NCBI RefSeq assembly: GCF_949987535.1
Contig: NC_080074.1
Coordinates: 43,197,641-43,261,640 of the forward strand
DNA: 64,000 nucleotides
Direction: 5' to 3'
Source: Balaenoptera acutorostrata
Taxonomy: Eukaryota; Chordata; Mammalia; Artiodactyla; Balaenopteridae
Shown piece by piece: positions 1-13,469 of the stretch; positions within the stretch are counted from its first letter, which is position 1, and each line of letters begins with the position of its first letter. The translations under genes and the position numbers were made by a program. The notes under the pieces were generated by a model that saw only the letters and a list, made by a program, of their open reading frames with translations, did not search any database and was not told where the DNA came from.

Positions 1-394
1 AGACATGAAGTGAAATATCTGAAATCATGAAATGAATTGATAAGAAGTATATTTTTAAATTTTAAATAATTTAGAATAAATAAAATGATATTTCATGTAG
101 AGAGATACCTAATGCCATACCCAAATAGCAACAGGGAAAAATTTTTTTTCATAGCAATGTTTTTATTGCACGGAAAAAAGGAGAGATCATAACCCCTTGT
201 GAATGAGGAAATGATTATTTTCTACCTTCGTGTATTTTCTAAGATGTGTTCTCCAAATCACTAGTCTCAAATTGTTTTATAAAATAAGAATTCCATAGCC
301 AAATAAATATGAGAAGCATTGCATAGTCTTTTCCTCTCTTGAAAATTAACATTTTGCATTTGCATATTAAAGGCTGCCTTAAGAGTTTAGTCAG
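1..394. other. OSBPL8 intron, no recognised element
   Basis: AT-rich sequence lying upstream of the first OSBPL8 exon in the window. I see no exon, RNA gene or familiar repeat here. It is assigned to an OSBPL8 intron only because the next exon (2211) begins in mid-gene. Confidence 0.5.
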
Positions 395-735
395 CTTGGA
401 GGGCATTATGCTAAGTGAAATAAGTCAGAGAAAGACAAATACTGTATGATGTCATTTATATTCAATACATGGAATCTAAATACAACAAACTAGTGAATAT
501 AACAAAAAAAGAAGCAGATTCACAGATATAGAGAACACACTAGTGGTTACCAGTGGGGAGGGGGGTGCATTATAGGTGTGGAGAACTAGGAGGTACAAAC
601 TATTGGTAAGATAGGCTCAAGGCTCAAGGATGTACTGTACAACACGGGGAATATAGCCAAGATTTTGTAATAACTGTAAATGGAAAGTAACCTTTAAAAA
701 TTATATTAAAATTTTTGAAAAAACTTAAAATCCTA
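395..735 (+). mobile_element. L1 3' end fragment (sense)
   Basis: The block runs from a 'gctaagtgaaataagtcaga' segment, the end of L1 ORF2 and start of its 3' UTR in laurasiatherian L1s, through the 'agtggttaccagtgggga' segment to an A-rich end near 730. It is a 5'-truncated copy in the same direction as OSBPL8 and cannot encode protein. Confidence 0.75.
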
Positions 736-890
736 TCTAAAATGTTGAGTTTAAAAATCAAATTGGAGAAAGATATGTATAGTATGATTGTGTGTAAAAT
801 GAGCTTATATGGTTTCTATGTATATATAGTAAACATATACAAACTATGGGAATGATGAACATTGGGAAAAAAAAAAAGTTTAGTCCAAGA

Positions 891-895
<5 letters not shown>

Positions 896-927
<32 letters not shown>
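896..927. repeat. (AC)n microsatellite
   Basis: A pure CA/AC dinucleotide run of about 30 bases. Small open frames across it on both strands are products of the repeat. Confidence 0.95.
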
Positions 928-928
<1 letters not shown>

Positions 929-1014
929 CCTGTTTAACTTGTCAAACTCAGAATTTCCCCAACAGTTTTTAGTCAAGAACCAAAATATGGAGATTTTAAA
1001 ATTTATCTTACTTA

Positions 1015-1239
1015 TACAGTTGATTCTTGTTATTTGTAGTACTTATGTTCTATAAAGTCACCACAGACACTGAATTAATGAATACTAAACTATTGCTCCT
1101 TGAGGAAACACATGGTTAGGTTCCTGTGAGCCTCTTGTCACAGCATTTTCATCAACCAGTCAAAGCATAACTTTGTTTCTTTTTTTTTTTTTTTTTTATA
1201 TAAATTGCAAGCCTGGAAAGGCAATGAAAGGATTTTCTT

Positions 1240-1290
<51 letters not shown>

Positions 1291-1960
1291 TTTTTGGCTG
1301 TGTTGGGTCTTCGGTTCGTGCGAGGGCTTTCTCCAGTTGCGGCAAGCGGGGGCCACTCTTCATCGCAGTGCGGGGACCGCTCTTCATCGCGGTGCGCGGG
1401 CCTTTCTCTATCACGGCCTCTCCCGTTGCGGGGCACAGGCTCCAGACGCGCAGGCTCAGCAATTGTGGCTCACGGGCCCAGCTGCTCCGTGGCATGTGGG
1501 ATCTTCCCAGACCAGGGCTCAAACCCGTGTCCCCTGCATTAGCAGGCAGATTCTCAACCACTGCGCCACCAGGGAAGCCCTTGTTTCTTTTTAAAGACAC
1601 CATATTACATATATACTTTTGATTCATTAGCATTGAACTAACAGCCAACAGCACTATAACTCATGCCTGAACCAAGCTTTAACATACATATTTTCTCCAT
1701 AAAGTACATCACAACCTTCCTTGCTTAGGAACACCAGATAGCACTTATTTGGGGGCCATTGTAAATAGTAAAATCACCAACAAAAAGCACAAAAATGCGG
1801 CACTAAATATACCACAGAAAAGACACTTGTTTACTATATGAGTAATGAAGCCAGAAGTCAAGAGTCTCACCTTGTTTGACTTCAGCTTCAGTGTGCACAT
1901 TGGACAACTCTGCACACGTCCACGAATGACTGCAGAAATGCTGTGGGTATTGATTTTGGG
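1015..1960. repeat. Ancient interspersed repeat split by a SINE
   Basis: The halves at 1015-1184 and 1581-1960 read as one continuous old mammalian repeat, recognisable from phrases such as 'gttctataaagtcaccacag', 'taacagccaacagcactata' and 'caacaaaaagcacaaaaatg'. I recall a MER-class consensus with this order but cannot name the family. The SINE at 1185-1580 interrupts it, and the 12-bp target duplication confirms the join. Confidence 0.5.
1185..1580 (-). mobile_element. CHR-type tRNA-derived SINE, antisense, with extended 3' tail
   Basis: Read on the minus strand it begins with the CHR head (GGGCTTCCCTGGTGGCGCAG), continues through the tRNA-like box B region (GGTTTGAGCCCTGG in this copy) and ends in a long (TAAA)n tract at 1237-1292. 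About 39 bases of non-consensus sequence (1198-1236) and a poly(A), seen here as T's at 1185-1197, follow. Perfect 12-bp target site duplications 'ttgtttcttttt' lie at 1173-1184 and 1581-1592. The tRNA-like part is a SINE promoter, not a functional tRNA gene. Confidence 0.9.
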
Positions 1961-2210
1961 ATTACTAATATATTTTAGTGAGAATATTAATTTGTAAATA
2001 TAGACTGGAAAGAATGTGGATCAACTGTTATCTATTCAAATCCTACAGAACCAACTTTATGTGTATATTATAGATTGTTATTGAGTAGGACAGAATCCTC
2101 TTGAATTATTCGTTGCTCCTAGAAGATTAGATTATAAAGTTCTACTTGTTATTAGCCAGTCTCTCTCTCTCTCTCTTTAACCTTTTGTCAAAATTGTTTT
2201 TTTTCTTTAG

Positions 2211-2308
2211 GAATTCTTTATGGCACAATGACACTGGAGCTTGGTGGAACAGTCAATATTACATGTCAAAAAACTGGATACAGTGCAATACTTGAATTCA
2301 AACTAAAG
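2211..2308 (+). CDS. OSBPL8: OSBPL8 coding exon (lipid-binding domain, first in window)
   Basis: This 98-bp exon has a polypyrimidine tract ending 'tttctttag' before 2211 and the donor 'gttagt' after 2308. It finishes a split codon and encodes 32 residues starting ILYGTMTLELGG and ending AILEFKLK, in phase 0 at its end. This matches the later half of the OSBP-related domain (ORD) of ORP8. ORP8 sits in the ER at contacts with the plasma membrane and mitochondria and exchanges phosphatidylserine for PI4P. The EQVSHHPP family signature lies upstream, outside the window. The frame joins cleanly to the exon at 4194. ORP5 is the closest paralogue, but the downstream sequence and the BBS10 neighbour favour ORP8. 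Confidence 0.93.
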
Positions 2309-2639
2309 GTTAGTAGAGAATGATAGGAGGTATCATCTAATTAAACAAGAGCTATACGATGTATATTGAACAAAAAGCACGATTTAGTTTCTAATTAAAA
2401 ACTAAATATAAGAGCATAGAATTCATGAAAGGGCAGCCTTGGAAGATCCTAATCAACAGAAAGCCATGATTTGTTGTTTTTAATTTTAATTAATAAAACT
2501 GTTGGCACTATAATAGGAGATTTAAGAAGAGGATGAATGGAAATTTCTTAGTAAATTGAAACATTGCTTTATAGAATACCAAAAAGTATGTACCCCCCAA
2601 GAAAAGTATGTATCAGCTTGAGCTATGCTGTGTACACTG

Positions 2640-3385
2640 AGTTTTATTATTTACTATTTCTGCCTAACAATTTACTCTAAAACTCACGAGCTTAGAAACA
2701 GCTATGTTCTGTTCCTTAGGAGTTCTGTGGGCCAGGAATTTGGACAGGGCATATTGGGGATGGCTTATCTCTGCTACATAATGGCTGGGGCAACAGTTAG
2801 GAAGACTTTCAGGCTATGAGAGACTCAACAGTTGGGGCCTGGAAACATCTGAAGGATCATCACTTACATGTCTGATGACATGTAAGTCATCACTTACATT
2901 ACATGACTGATGACATGTAAGTCATCATATGTCTGATGACATGTAAGTCATCACATGACTGATGACATGTCTGATGACATGTAAGTCATCACATGTTGGG
3001 ATGACTGAAAGTCTAGGACTGCAGATCTGAACACCTGTAAACATGACTTTTTCATGTGGTTTGTCTTCCTCACATCATGGGAACTTTAAGGTAGTCAGAC
3101 TTCTTACTTGGCAGCTTAGGGTTCCAAGGACAAGTGTCCTTGTGAGCAAGGCAGAAGCTGCATTGCTGTCCATAACCTAGACTCAGAAATCAAATTACAT
3201 CATTTCCACCATTCTCTACTAGTTGAAGAGTTACAAACCCACCTAAATTCAAAGGGGAGGGATGTAGATCCCACTTCTCAGTGAGAGGGTGACAAGATCT
3301 CATTGAGGAAAAACGTGGGCTGAAGGAGGAAGGGTAGCTATAATTGAGGCCATCTTTGGAAAATTCTGTCTGCCTCAGCGTAAAA
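2640..3385 (-). mobile_element. MLT1-like (ERVL-MaLR) LTR remnant, antisense
   Basis: Segments such as 'gttctgtgggccaggaattt' and the later 'accacctaaattcaaagg' follow the order of an MLT1 LTR read in antisense. Similar remnants occur at 47097-47595 and 53672-54165. The copy is old and carries an internal minisatellite at 2858-2998. No retroviral coding sequence is present. Confidence 0.5.
2858..2998. repeat. Minisatellite of palindromic units
   Basis: About six imperfect copies of a 20-30 base unit alternate with shorter spacers. The core is TGATGAC-ATGTAA-GTCATCA, whose 7-base arms are perfect reverse complements, so each full unit can fold into a hairpin and neighbouring units can pair with each other. 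It lies inside the MLT1-like remnant in an OSBPL8 intron. Confidence 0.85.
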
Positions 3386-4193
3386 GGGAAATTTAAGACC
3401 TTTTCACAGTGTCATTGTTGGTGTAGGATAGTACATTACGTTTAGATAAAAATATTTCTATGAATTATTTAATACTTATGACTAAATTGCTCCGATGTTG
3501 ATATCCAGCTAATCAGCAACTTTGCTCTAATAAAAAGGATCTCTTTAAGTATTATTTGATTCAATGCCCTTTGATTTTTTTTTTCTTCTTAGCAGATTTT
3601 TTTGCTTGTATGGTGATAATGATATTTGAAAATCATGACTGAAGAAGTCTTAAGTAATTTATGACACCTTTAAAGATTAGATTGGAGCATCAAACTTTTG
3701 TCAGTGAGGAGGAACATCAGTAAGGCAATATAGTAACTCAAAATATATTTCTTCTAATTTAATTTTCAGAAGTTTTTTTTGATTGGGTATTGTTTTATTG
3801 TTTTGTTTTTAAAGGAGGGGTTGCTGTTCAATAGATGAGTTAAGTCCCTTATGTTTACTGAGTTGTTACTGCTTAAAATATTGCAACATTGATAGAGTGC
3901 AGTCTTGAATCAGGAGAGAGCACAGGACACCAGTCAGTTACTTCAGTGTGATCTTTCTTAATATGTTTATTTGGGCTTCACTTAGTCTGTTTTTATCTAT
4001 TTTTTCCACAGCAACAAATTTAAATTTCTTTTTATTGAACATTTCTGACTAAAATTTGAGTCAGCATTTCACCATTTGTGCCTTTAACAGCACTGTAACT
4101 ATACAGTTACATTTTTGGTTATTTTTTTGTCTATATTATATGTAAATATAAGTTAAAAGTAAAATGTTTCTTCAACATTTTTTCTTTTAAAAG
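3386..4193. other. OSBPL8 intron, nothing recognised
   Basis: AT-rich intronic sequence ending in the T-rich tract and AG that precede the exon at 4194. No clear repeat family or RNA was identified. Confidence 0.5.
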
Positions 4194-4283
4194 CCATTTC
4201 TAGGTAGTAGTGACTGTGTTAATCAAATATCAGGGAAACTAAAATTGGGAAAAGAAGTCCTAGCTACTTTGGAAGGACATTGG
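4194..4283 (+). CDS. OSBPL8: OSBPL8 coding exon (lipid-binding domain)
   Basis: This 90-bp exon lies between 'ttttaaaag' and the donor 'gtaagt' and is in phase 0 at both ends. It encodes 30 residues, from PFLGSSDCVNQISGKLKL to ATLEGHW. It belongs to the beta-sheet wall of the ORD lipid tunnel. An exon of 90 bases in phase 0 could be skipped without a frameshift, but nothing here shows that it is. Confidence 0.93.
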
Positions 4284-4501
4284 GTAAGTATTTTTATATT
4301 GTAGCTTTACAAAAAGAATTCTACTCTGTGGGAAAAAAATTAAAAATCAAATTTTATAAGTTCACTTATCCCATTTCTAACAGCATTCAACATAACTTAT
4401 TCAACATAAGTTTCAATTTAACAAATATTTTGGTATTGCTCTGTATCAGCAGTATTTAGTTTAATGTAATATTTGCTCTTTCCAAAACTTTAAATCAGTA
4501 A

Positions 4502-4747
4502 AAGTAGCTAACACTTATATATCACTTACTATGTACTGCATTGTTTAAAAATGTTACTCATATTAACTCATTTAATATTTAGTATAATAACCCTATGAGA
4601 TGAGTATTATTATTGTCCCCATTTTACAGAGGAGGACACTGAGGTACAGAGAGTTTAAATAATTTGTTCAAAGTAGTGAAGTAAGATTTCCGCCCAGGCA
4701 CTCTGGCTCCAATGCCGTGCTTTTACACACAACAGTATACTGCCTCT
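4502..4747 (-). mobile_element. MIR SINE, antisense
   Basis: The run from 'gtagctaacacttatat' through 'ccccattttacagagga' to 'cagtatactgcctctc' is the reverse complement of a nearly full MIR element. It is an old, immobile copy. Confidence 0.85.
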
Positions 4748-5566
4748 CACCAGAAGAGGCATTTCCAATTAGGGTTATATTTCCTTTGGAGGACCATGGA
4801 AAAGATAGTGTTTTTTGAGAGCAATGGCTTTTATTTACGTCTCTGCTGACCTAAATTCACATTTATGTAATTTTGTTAAGAGGAGCTTATTATATTAATA
4901 AAAAGGATCATATCATGCTACTGCCAAATGCACTCTCACTGTAAACACCAGTATATGCTTTTTTCTGCATTATAATCAGAAAATGATGAGAAATATGATG
5001 AGAAAATGAAGATGGACCTAGAGACTCAACTAAGAGGCTACAATGCTCTGTTATTTTTAAAATTTACTTCTATCTGAATATCATTTGGAAAAAAAGATAA
5101 AACTATTTTTTTTAAAATGAAATTTTATAAGATTGTGCTAAGATTTTTAATGCTAAGGAAGGCTCTTAGGTTTTTCTACATATTTTGAATACGTAGATGG
5201 TCTACAGCATCTCATTGTAGCTATAGCAAGCACTATGCTCTACTTTGACAATTCAGAGACAGCTGTTGAGGCTTTGCATGTAATTGTCTAAAATTTGTTT
5301 ATTAAGTGAAACTTGTGAAATCTCACAGACTTCCTGTGCAGTCAACCAAGTTTTTAAATGAAAAGTATTAGACATTTAATCTTAATGTTTTTATAAGAAT
5401 GAGAAGAGATTTGGGGCTTTTAGAAAAGTGCTAGTTATATTTGTTTTAAAAATGTGTTTCACTGTGGGATTGTCAGGAAGAAATTATTATTATATTACTA
5501 AACTACAAAATTCCCTTTTAAATAAAGATAATTCTCTACATTAATTTTTAATTTCCTTAAATATAG
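4748..5566. other. OSBPL8 intron, nothing recognised
   Basis: AT-rich intronic sequence without a repeat I can name. It ends in 'aaatatag', the acceptor of the next exon. Confidence 0.5.
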
Positions 5567-5703
5567 GATAGTGAAGTTTTTATTACTGACAAAAAGACTG
5601 ATAATTCAGAGGTTTTCTGGAATCCAACACCAGACATTAAGCAGTGGAGATTAATAAGGCACACTGTAAAATTTGAAGAGCAAGGAGATTTTGAATCAGA
5701 GAA
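5567..5703 (+). CDS. OSBPL8: OSBPL8 coding exon (lipid-binding domain)
   Basis: This 137-bp exon is preceded by 'aaatatag' and followed by 'gtaagt'. It encodes 45 residues (DSEVFITDKKTDN... to ...EEQGDFESE) and leaves two bases of a lysine codon completed by the next exon. It includes WNPTPDIKQWRLIRHTVKFE, a segment I know from ORP5/ORP8-type ORDs. Confidence 0.94.
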
Positions 5704-5955
5704 GTAAGTATACCACTTTTCAGCTCACTTCATGAAAATCAAAGAGTATTTTTTTGTAATCGCTCAACAGTATGGTCACTTTTCTCTGTTTTAATTCAGC
5801 AAAATAGTTCAACATTTGTGGGATGATACAAGATACAAGTTTTGGTGTATGTGAATGTCAAATAGTTATAACACAAATCATGCTGCTCTTCTGCAGCTCT
5901 AAACTAAAACTTCCTATTTTTTCCTTTCTCTTCTTATCTGCTCCAGGGCTTATTT

Positions 5956-5991
5956 AAAAAAAAAAAAAAAAGAAGAAGAAGAAGAAGAAAC
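5956..5991. repeat. Poly(A) plus (GAA)n tract
   Basis: A run of about 16 A's passes directly into six or seven AAG/GAA units. It is simple-sequence DNA in an OSBPL8 intron. Confidence 0.9.
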
Positions 5992-6325
5992 TTTTTTGTT
6001 TGCATAAAATGGTGGGACTAATGATTCTTGGTTTTTATCTGGCAGCTGTTTTCTAACCTGGGTTAGGCATGTAGAACTTTAGGCAAAGTGGTACAAAATC
6101 TACTTCTGTTTTATTTTCTAAAATACAAAAATCACGCCACTGGATGTGCAGGCTTCTAGAGGACTTATATTAGTTGGGGACTAATTAAGGCCATAATTTA
6201 TGTTCTTAAATCATGAAATTCTTCCTGGATCTCCTATACTTTTACACCAAAAATATTGTATACATATTGCCCAATCGTATTCTTCTATTTCTTTCCTTGT
6301 GTTAGGAGAAGGGGACTGCTGTGTA

Positions 6326-6735
6326 AAAGATACTCTACTAGGTACTTTATACACATTATGCAGTTTAGTTCTCACTACATGTTTCCACATGCATATCATT
6401 CTCTTCTCATGAGGATTCAAGTCTACGTGCACTTTCCTTCTGTACTCAAAATTGAGGTTTTCAAAGATGGAAGATTACGTATGCACCAGTTCTAAAAATT
6501 CTGTTTCAGCTATAACCACATGATGCTCTCCATCCAGAGTGAAACTTTGCCAAGGCATATGACAATTTTTGAGATGTGGGTATAATTTAATGTATTTTAA
6601 AGATGAGGAAAATGAGTCTTAGACAAGATAAGTAACTTTAAGTTCACCAGCCAAGAAGTGGCAGATCTAGGATTAAACCCAAGTCTATCTGATTCCCTAG
6701 CCTTTATTCTTTGAGCCCAACATGCTATCTTCCCA
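6326..6735 (-). mobile_element. MIR SINE remnant, antisense, probably interrupted
   Basis: The part at 6580-6735 ('aaagatgaggaaaatgagtc' to 'aacatgctatcttccc') is clearly antisense MIR. The bases near 6326-6380 ('tactaggtactttatacaca') resemble the opposite end of the same element. About 200 unassigned bases separate them, which suggests an insertion. Confidence 0.6.
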
Positions 6736-6832
6736 GATGGGTAGAATACAGATATATTTTTAAGTATCTAATAAAAAACTAAACTTTAGTAGGGGAAAAG
6801 ATTTTACCTCAGTATTTTTTTCTGCTAAATCA

Positions 6833-6976
6833 ATGGTTCTCAACACTGGCTGCACATTAAAATCACCTGGGAAACATAAAAAAAAAAAAAAAAAAAGCCA
6901 TACTTGGGCCCACTCCCGGAGATTCTGATTTTTTTTAATTCCCTGACAAATCCTACACCCAAGGTTGAGAAACATG
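6833..6976. mobile_element. MER5A-like hAT-Charlie remnant
   Basis: 'caatggttctcaacactggc', 'attaaaatcacctggg', 'cccactcccggagattctga' and the closing 'aaggttgagaaaca' reproduce the order of a MER5A element with its complementary ends. An A-run of about 19 bases sits in the middle. The copy is non-autonomous and old. Confidence 0.8.
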
Positions 6977-6999
6977 GCAGTATACTTCTGGATCTTTGA

Positions 7000-7090
7000 G
7001 GCCAGTGGGTCCTAAACAGTAGATACAAGAATCATCTGGGGAGCTTGTTAAAAATGTAGATTCTTGAGCCTTCATTACATTTCTACCATT
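7000..7090. mobile_element. Second MER5-type fragment
   Basis: 'ccagtgggtcctaaacag' followed by 'gaatcatctggggagcttgt' is a diverged half of a MER5A/B element, 25 bases beyond the first one. Confidence 0.65.
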
Positions 7091-7354
7091 ATGGATCAGC
7101 ACCATTCATTTCCGTATGTTTAAGAACCCATGTAATAAATTTCTCTGGCCAAGAAAAAAAATTGGTCTCCACTGTCTCACTCTATTCAAGGCATCACTTT
7201 TTATATCTTGACTTGTTTCTAAGCATCCGAGCATAAGCTTTGTCAAAGCCAAAAACCCACATGGGCATCATTTTCTCTCAAGGGGACTCAAGCCTATTGT
7301 ATGCAGATTTGATTTCCTGTTTTTTTTTCAATATTATTTTTGCACATGTATTAG

Positions 7355-7540
7355 ACTCTGGCAGCGGGTAACTCGAGCCATAAATGCCAAAGACCAAACT
7401 GAAGCTACTCAAGAAAAGTATGTTTTAGAAGAAGCTCAAAGACAAGCTGCCAGAGATCGGAAAACAAAAAATGAAGAGTGGACTTGCAAGTTATTTGAAC
7501 TTGACTCACTCACAGGAGAATGGCATTACAAGTTTGCAGA
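7355..7540 (+). CDS. OSBPL8: OSBPL8 coding exon (end of lipid-binding domain, phosphate-binding helix)
   Basis: This 186-bp exon lies between 'gtattag' and 'gtaagt'. With the split lysine it encodes KLWQRVTRAINAKDQ... and ends ...EWHYKFA plus two bases of an Asp codon. Its helix has the K-x3-E-x3-R pattern (the K, E and R of KYVLEEAQR), with the same spacing as K336/E340/R344 of yeast Osh4, which contact the phosphoinositide head group. I infer that PI4P exchange is retained. This is one of the most diagnostic ORD pieces in the window. Confidence 0.95.
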
Positions 7541-7869
7541 GTAAGTAATTAAAAATTATATTACAAACAGTAGCTCATAGTTTTTTGCCTTCATTTCTAG
7601 TTTTTTTTATTGTTAGTATGAATAGTTTTAAAATTAAGCAGTATGTGTGAGATTTTACCCTTGATGTTCCATTCATTATAAATTTGACTCCATGATAGTA
7701 GTTAGCCTATAAAATAAGCCGAGGATCAGATTAGATATGACATATCTTAATCTTACAGCTAAGTTTATAATTACCAATGAAAATCTAATCATAGAGTAGA
7801 AAGTTTTTTAAAAAGTTTCTGAGCATTTTGCTTGGTCATTAAACAAGTGGTGTTTTTTCATTTGTGTAG

Positions 7870-7957
7870 TACTCGACCTTGGGATCCACTTAACGATATG
7901 ATACAGTACGAAAAAGATGGTGTTATCCAGACCAAAGTGAAACATCGCACTCCAATG
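7870..7957 (+). CDS. OSBPL8: OSBPL8 coding exon
   Basis: This 88-bp exon starts after 'tttgtgtag' and ends before 'gtatgt'. It completes the Asp codon and encodes TRPWDPLNDMIQYEKDGVIQ plus TKVKHRTPM, ending in phase 0. TRPWDPLND is typical of ORD C-terminal ends. The open frame continues into the intron to about 8038, but the donor and the perfect join to 21644 define the true end. The following intron is 13.7 kb, the largest of the window. Confidence 0.94.
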
Positions 7958-8039
7958 GTATGTAATAAAAAAGTAACTAGATCCTGCTCTGCATATAAAT
8001 TTTTAAAATTCTTAGTATCTTTGGTTACCAACCTTTAAA

Positions 8040-8360
8040 ATTTCAGGTCAGAAAAATGATACAGTAGGCAGCTCCAAGCTCTTGTGCCCCCAAAGAAACA
8101 TAAAAAATCAAGCAGAAACTGTCATAACCAAATTTGCCTGAACTCTGGAAAACAGTCAGAGGTTTGCAGCAACTAAGTGAGAGCTGAATCAAGAATCAGG
8201 TGACTTCAAAGCAGAGAGAAGGCTTTATGGCATTTTTACTTGCTCTTGTCCTAATGCCTCCCTGGTGCAGTGGCAGTCTTGAAGGGTCCCCACATTCCCA
8301 GTGTGAGCCCTGGTTCCAGAGGGAGTAGAGTAGACCTTGTTAACAAATTGCTGTGTATGT
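8040..8360 (+). mobile_element. Old L1, 5' part before the antisense L1 insertion
   Basis: The sequence resembles the 5' UTR of an older mammalian L1 ('aactaagtgagagctgaatc', 'gcatttttacttgctcttg', 'cagtggcagtcttgaaggg'). It stops abruptly at 'ctgtgtatgtc', where the poly(T) of an antisense L1 begins, and resumes at 14791 with 'cagtctacttgaaagcagtg'. Confidence 0.65.
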
Positions 8361-8732
8361 CTTTTTTTTTTTTTTAAACATCTTTATTGGAGTATAATTG
8401 CTTTACAATGGAGCGTTAGTTTCTGCTGTATAACACTGAATCAGCTATACATATACATATATCCCCATATCTCCTCCCTCTTGCATCTCCCTCCCACCCT
8501 CCCTATCCCAACCCTCTGGGTGGTCACAAAGCACCTAGCTGATCTCTCTGTGCTATGCAGCTTCTTCCCACTAGCTATCTATATTACATTTGGTAGTGTA
8601 TATATGTCCATGCCACTCTCTCACTTCGTCCCAGCTTACCCTTCCCCCTCCCCGTGTCCTCAAGTCCATTCTCTACGTCTGTATCTTTATTCCTGTCCTG
8701 CCCCTAGGTTTTTCAGAACCTTTTTTTTTTTC

Positions 8733-12549
<3,817 letters not shown>

Positions 12550-12607
12550 TTTCTTAATTGTTTTGGGTCTGTTATTGTAAGTCTTTTCCTTCTCTTGTGT
12601 TTCCTGC

Positions 12608-13469
12608 CTAGAGAAGTTCCTTTAGCATTTGTTATAGAGCTGGTTTGGTGGTGCTGAGTTCTCTTAGCTTTTGCTTGTCTGTAAAGGTTTTAATTTCTCT
12701 GTCAAATCTGAATGAGATCCTTGCTGGGTGAAGTAATCTTGGTTGTAGGTTTTTCCCTTTCATCACTTTAAATATGTCCTGCCACTCCCTTCTGGCTTGC
12801 AGAGTTTCTGCTAAAAGATCACCTGTTAATCTTATGGGGATTCCCTTGTTATTTGTTGCTTTTCCCTTGCTGCTTTCAATATTTTTTCTTTGTATTTAAT
12901 TTTTGATAGTTTCATTATTATGTGTCTTGGCCTGTTTCTCCTTGGATTTATCCTGTATGGGACTCTCTGCGCTTTCTGGACTTGAATGATTATTTCCTTA
13001 CCCATATTAGAGAAGTTTTCAACTATAATCTCTTCAAATATTTTCTCAGTCCCTTTTTTTTTCTCTTCTTCTTCTGAGACCCCTATAATTCGAATGTTGG
13101 TGCGTTTAATGTTGTCCCAGAGGTCTCTGTGATTGTCCTCAATTCTTTTCATTCTTTTTTCTTTATTCTGCTCTGTGGTAGTTATTTCCACTATTTTATG
13201 TTCCAGGTCACTTATGCATTCTTCTGCCTCAGTTATTCTGCTACTGATTCCTTCTAGAGAATTTTAAATTTCATTTGTTGTGTTATTCATCATTGTTTAT
13301 TTGCTCTTTAGTTCTTCTAGGTCCTTGTTAAACGTTCTCTTATTTTCTCCACTCTATTTCCAAGATTTTGGATCATCTTTACTATCATTACTCTGAATTC
13401 TTTTTCAGGTAGACTGCCTATTTCCTCTTCAGTTGTTTGGTCTGGTGGGTTTTTACCTTGCTCCTTCAT
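12608..13469 (-). pseudogene. L1 ORF1 pseudogene (RNA-binding chaperone)
   Basis: The minus-strand ATG at 13469 opens MKEQGKNPPDQTTEEEIG, followed by a coiled-coil-like stretch. The central RRM-like region is visible between 13191 and 12832 (RTNIRIIGVSEEEE and RPRHIIMKLSKIK). The C-terminus ends near a TAG at 12608-12610. Stops and frameshifts near 13265 and 12832 break the roughly 290-codon frame. About 60 bases separate it from ORF2, the normal L1 layout. Confidence 0.85.

Noticed and set aside
2858..2998. CRISPR-like array of regular repeats
   Set aside because: The genome is mammalian. The units are palindromic minisatellite copies with irregular spacers and there are no cas genes.
7832..8038. 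68-codon open frame around the OSBPL8 exon at 7870
   Set aside because: It reads through the donor at 7958 into the intron. The exon boundaries and frame joins to 7540 and 21644 are clear.
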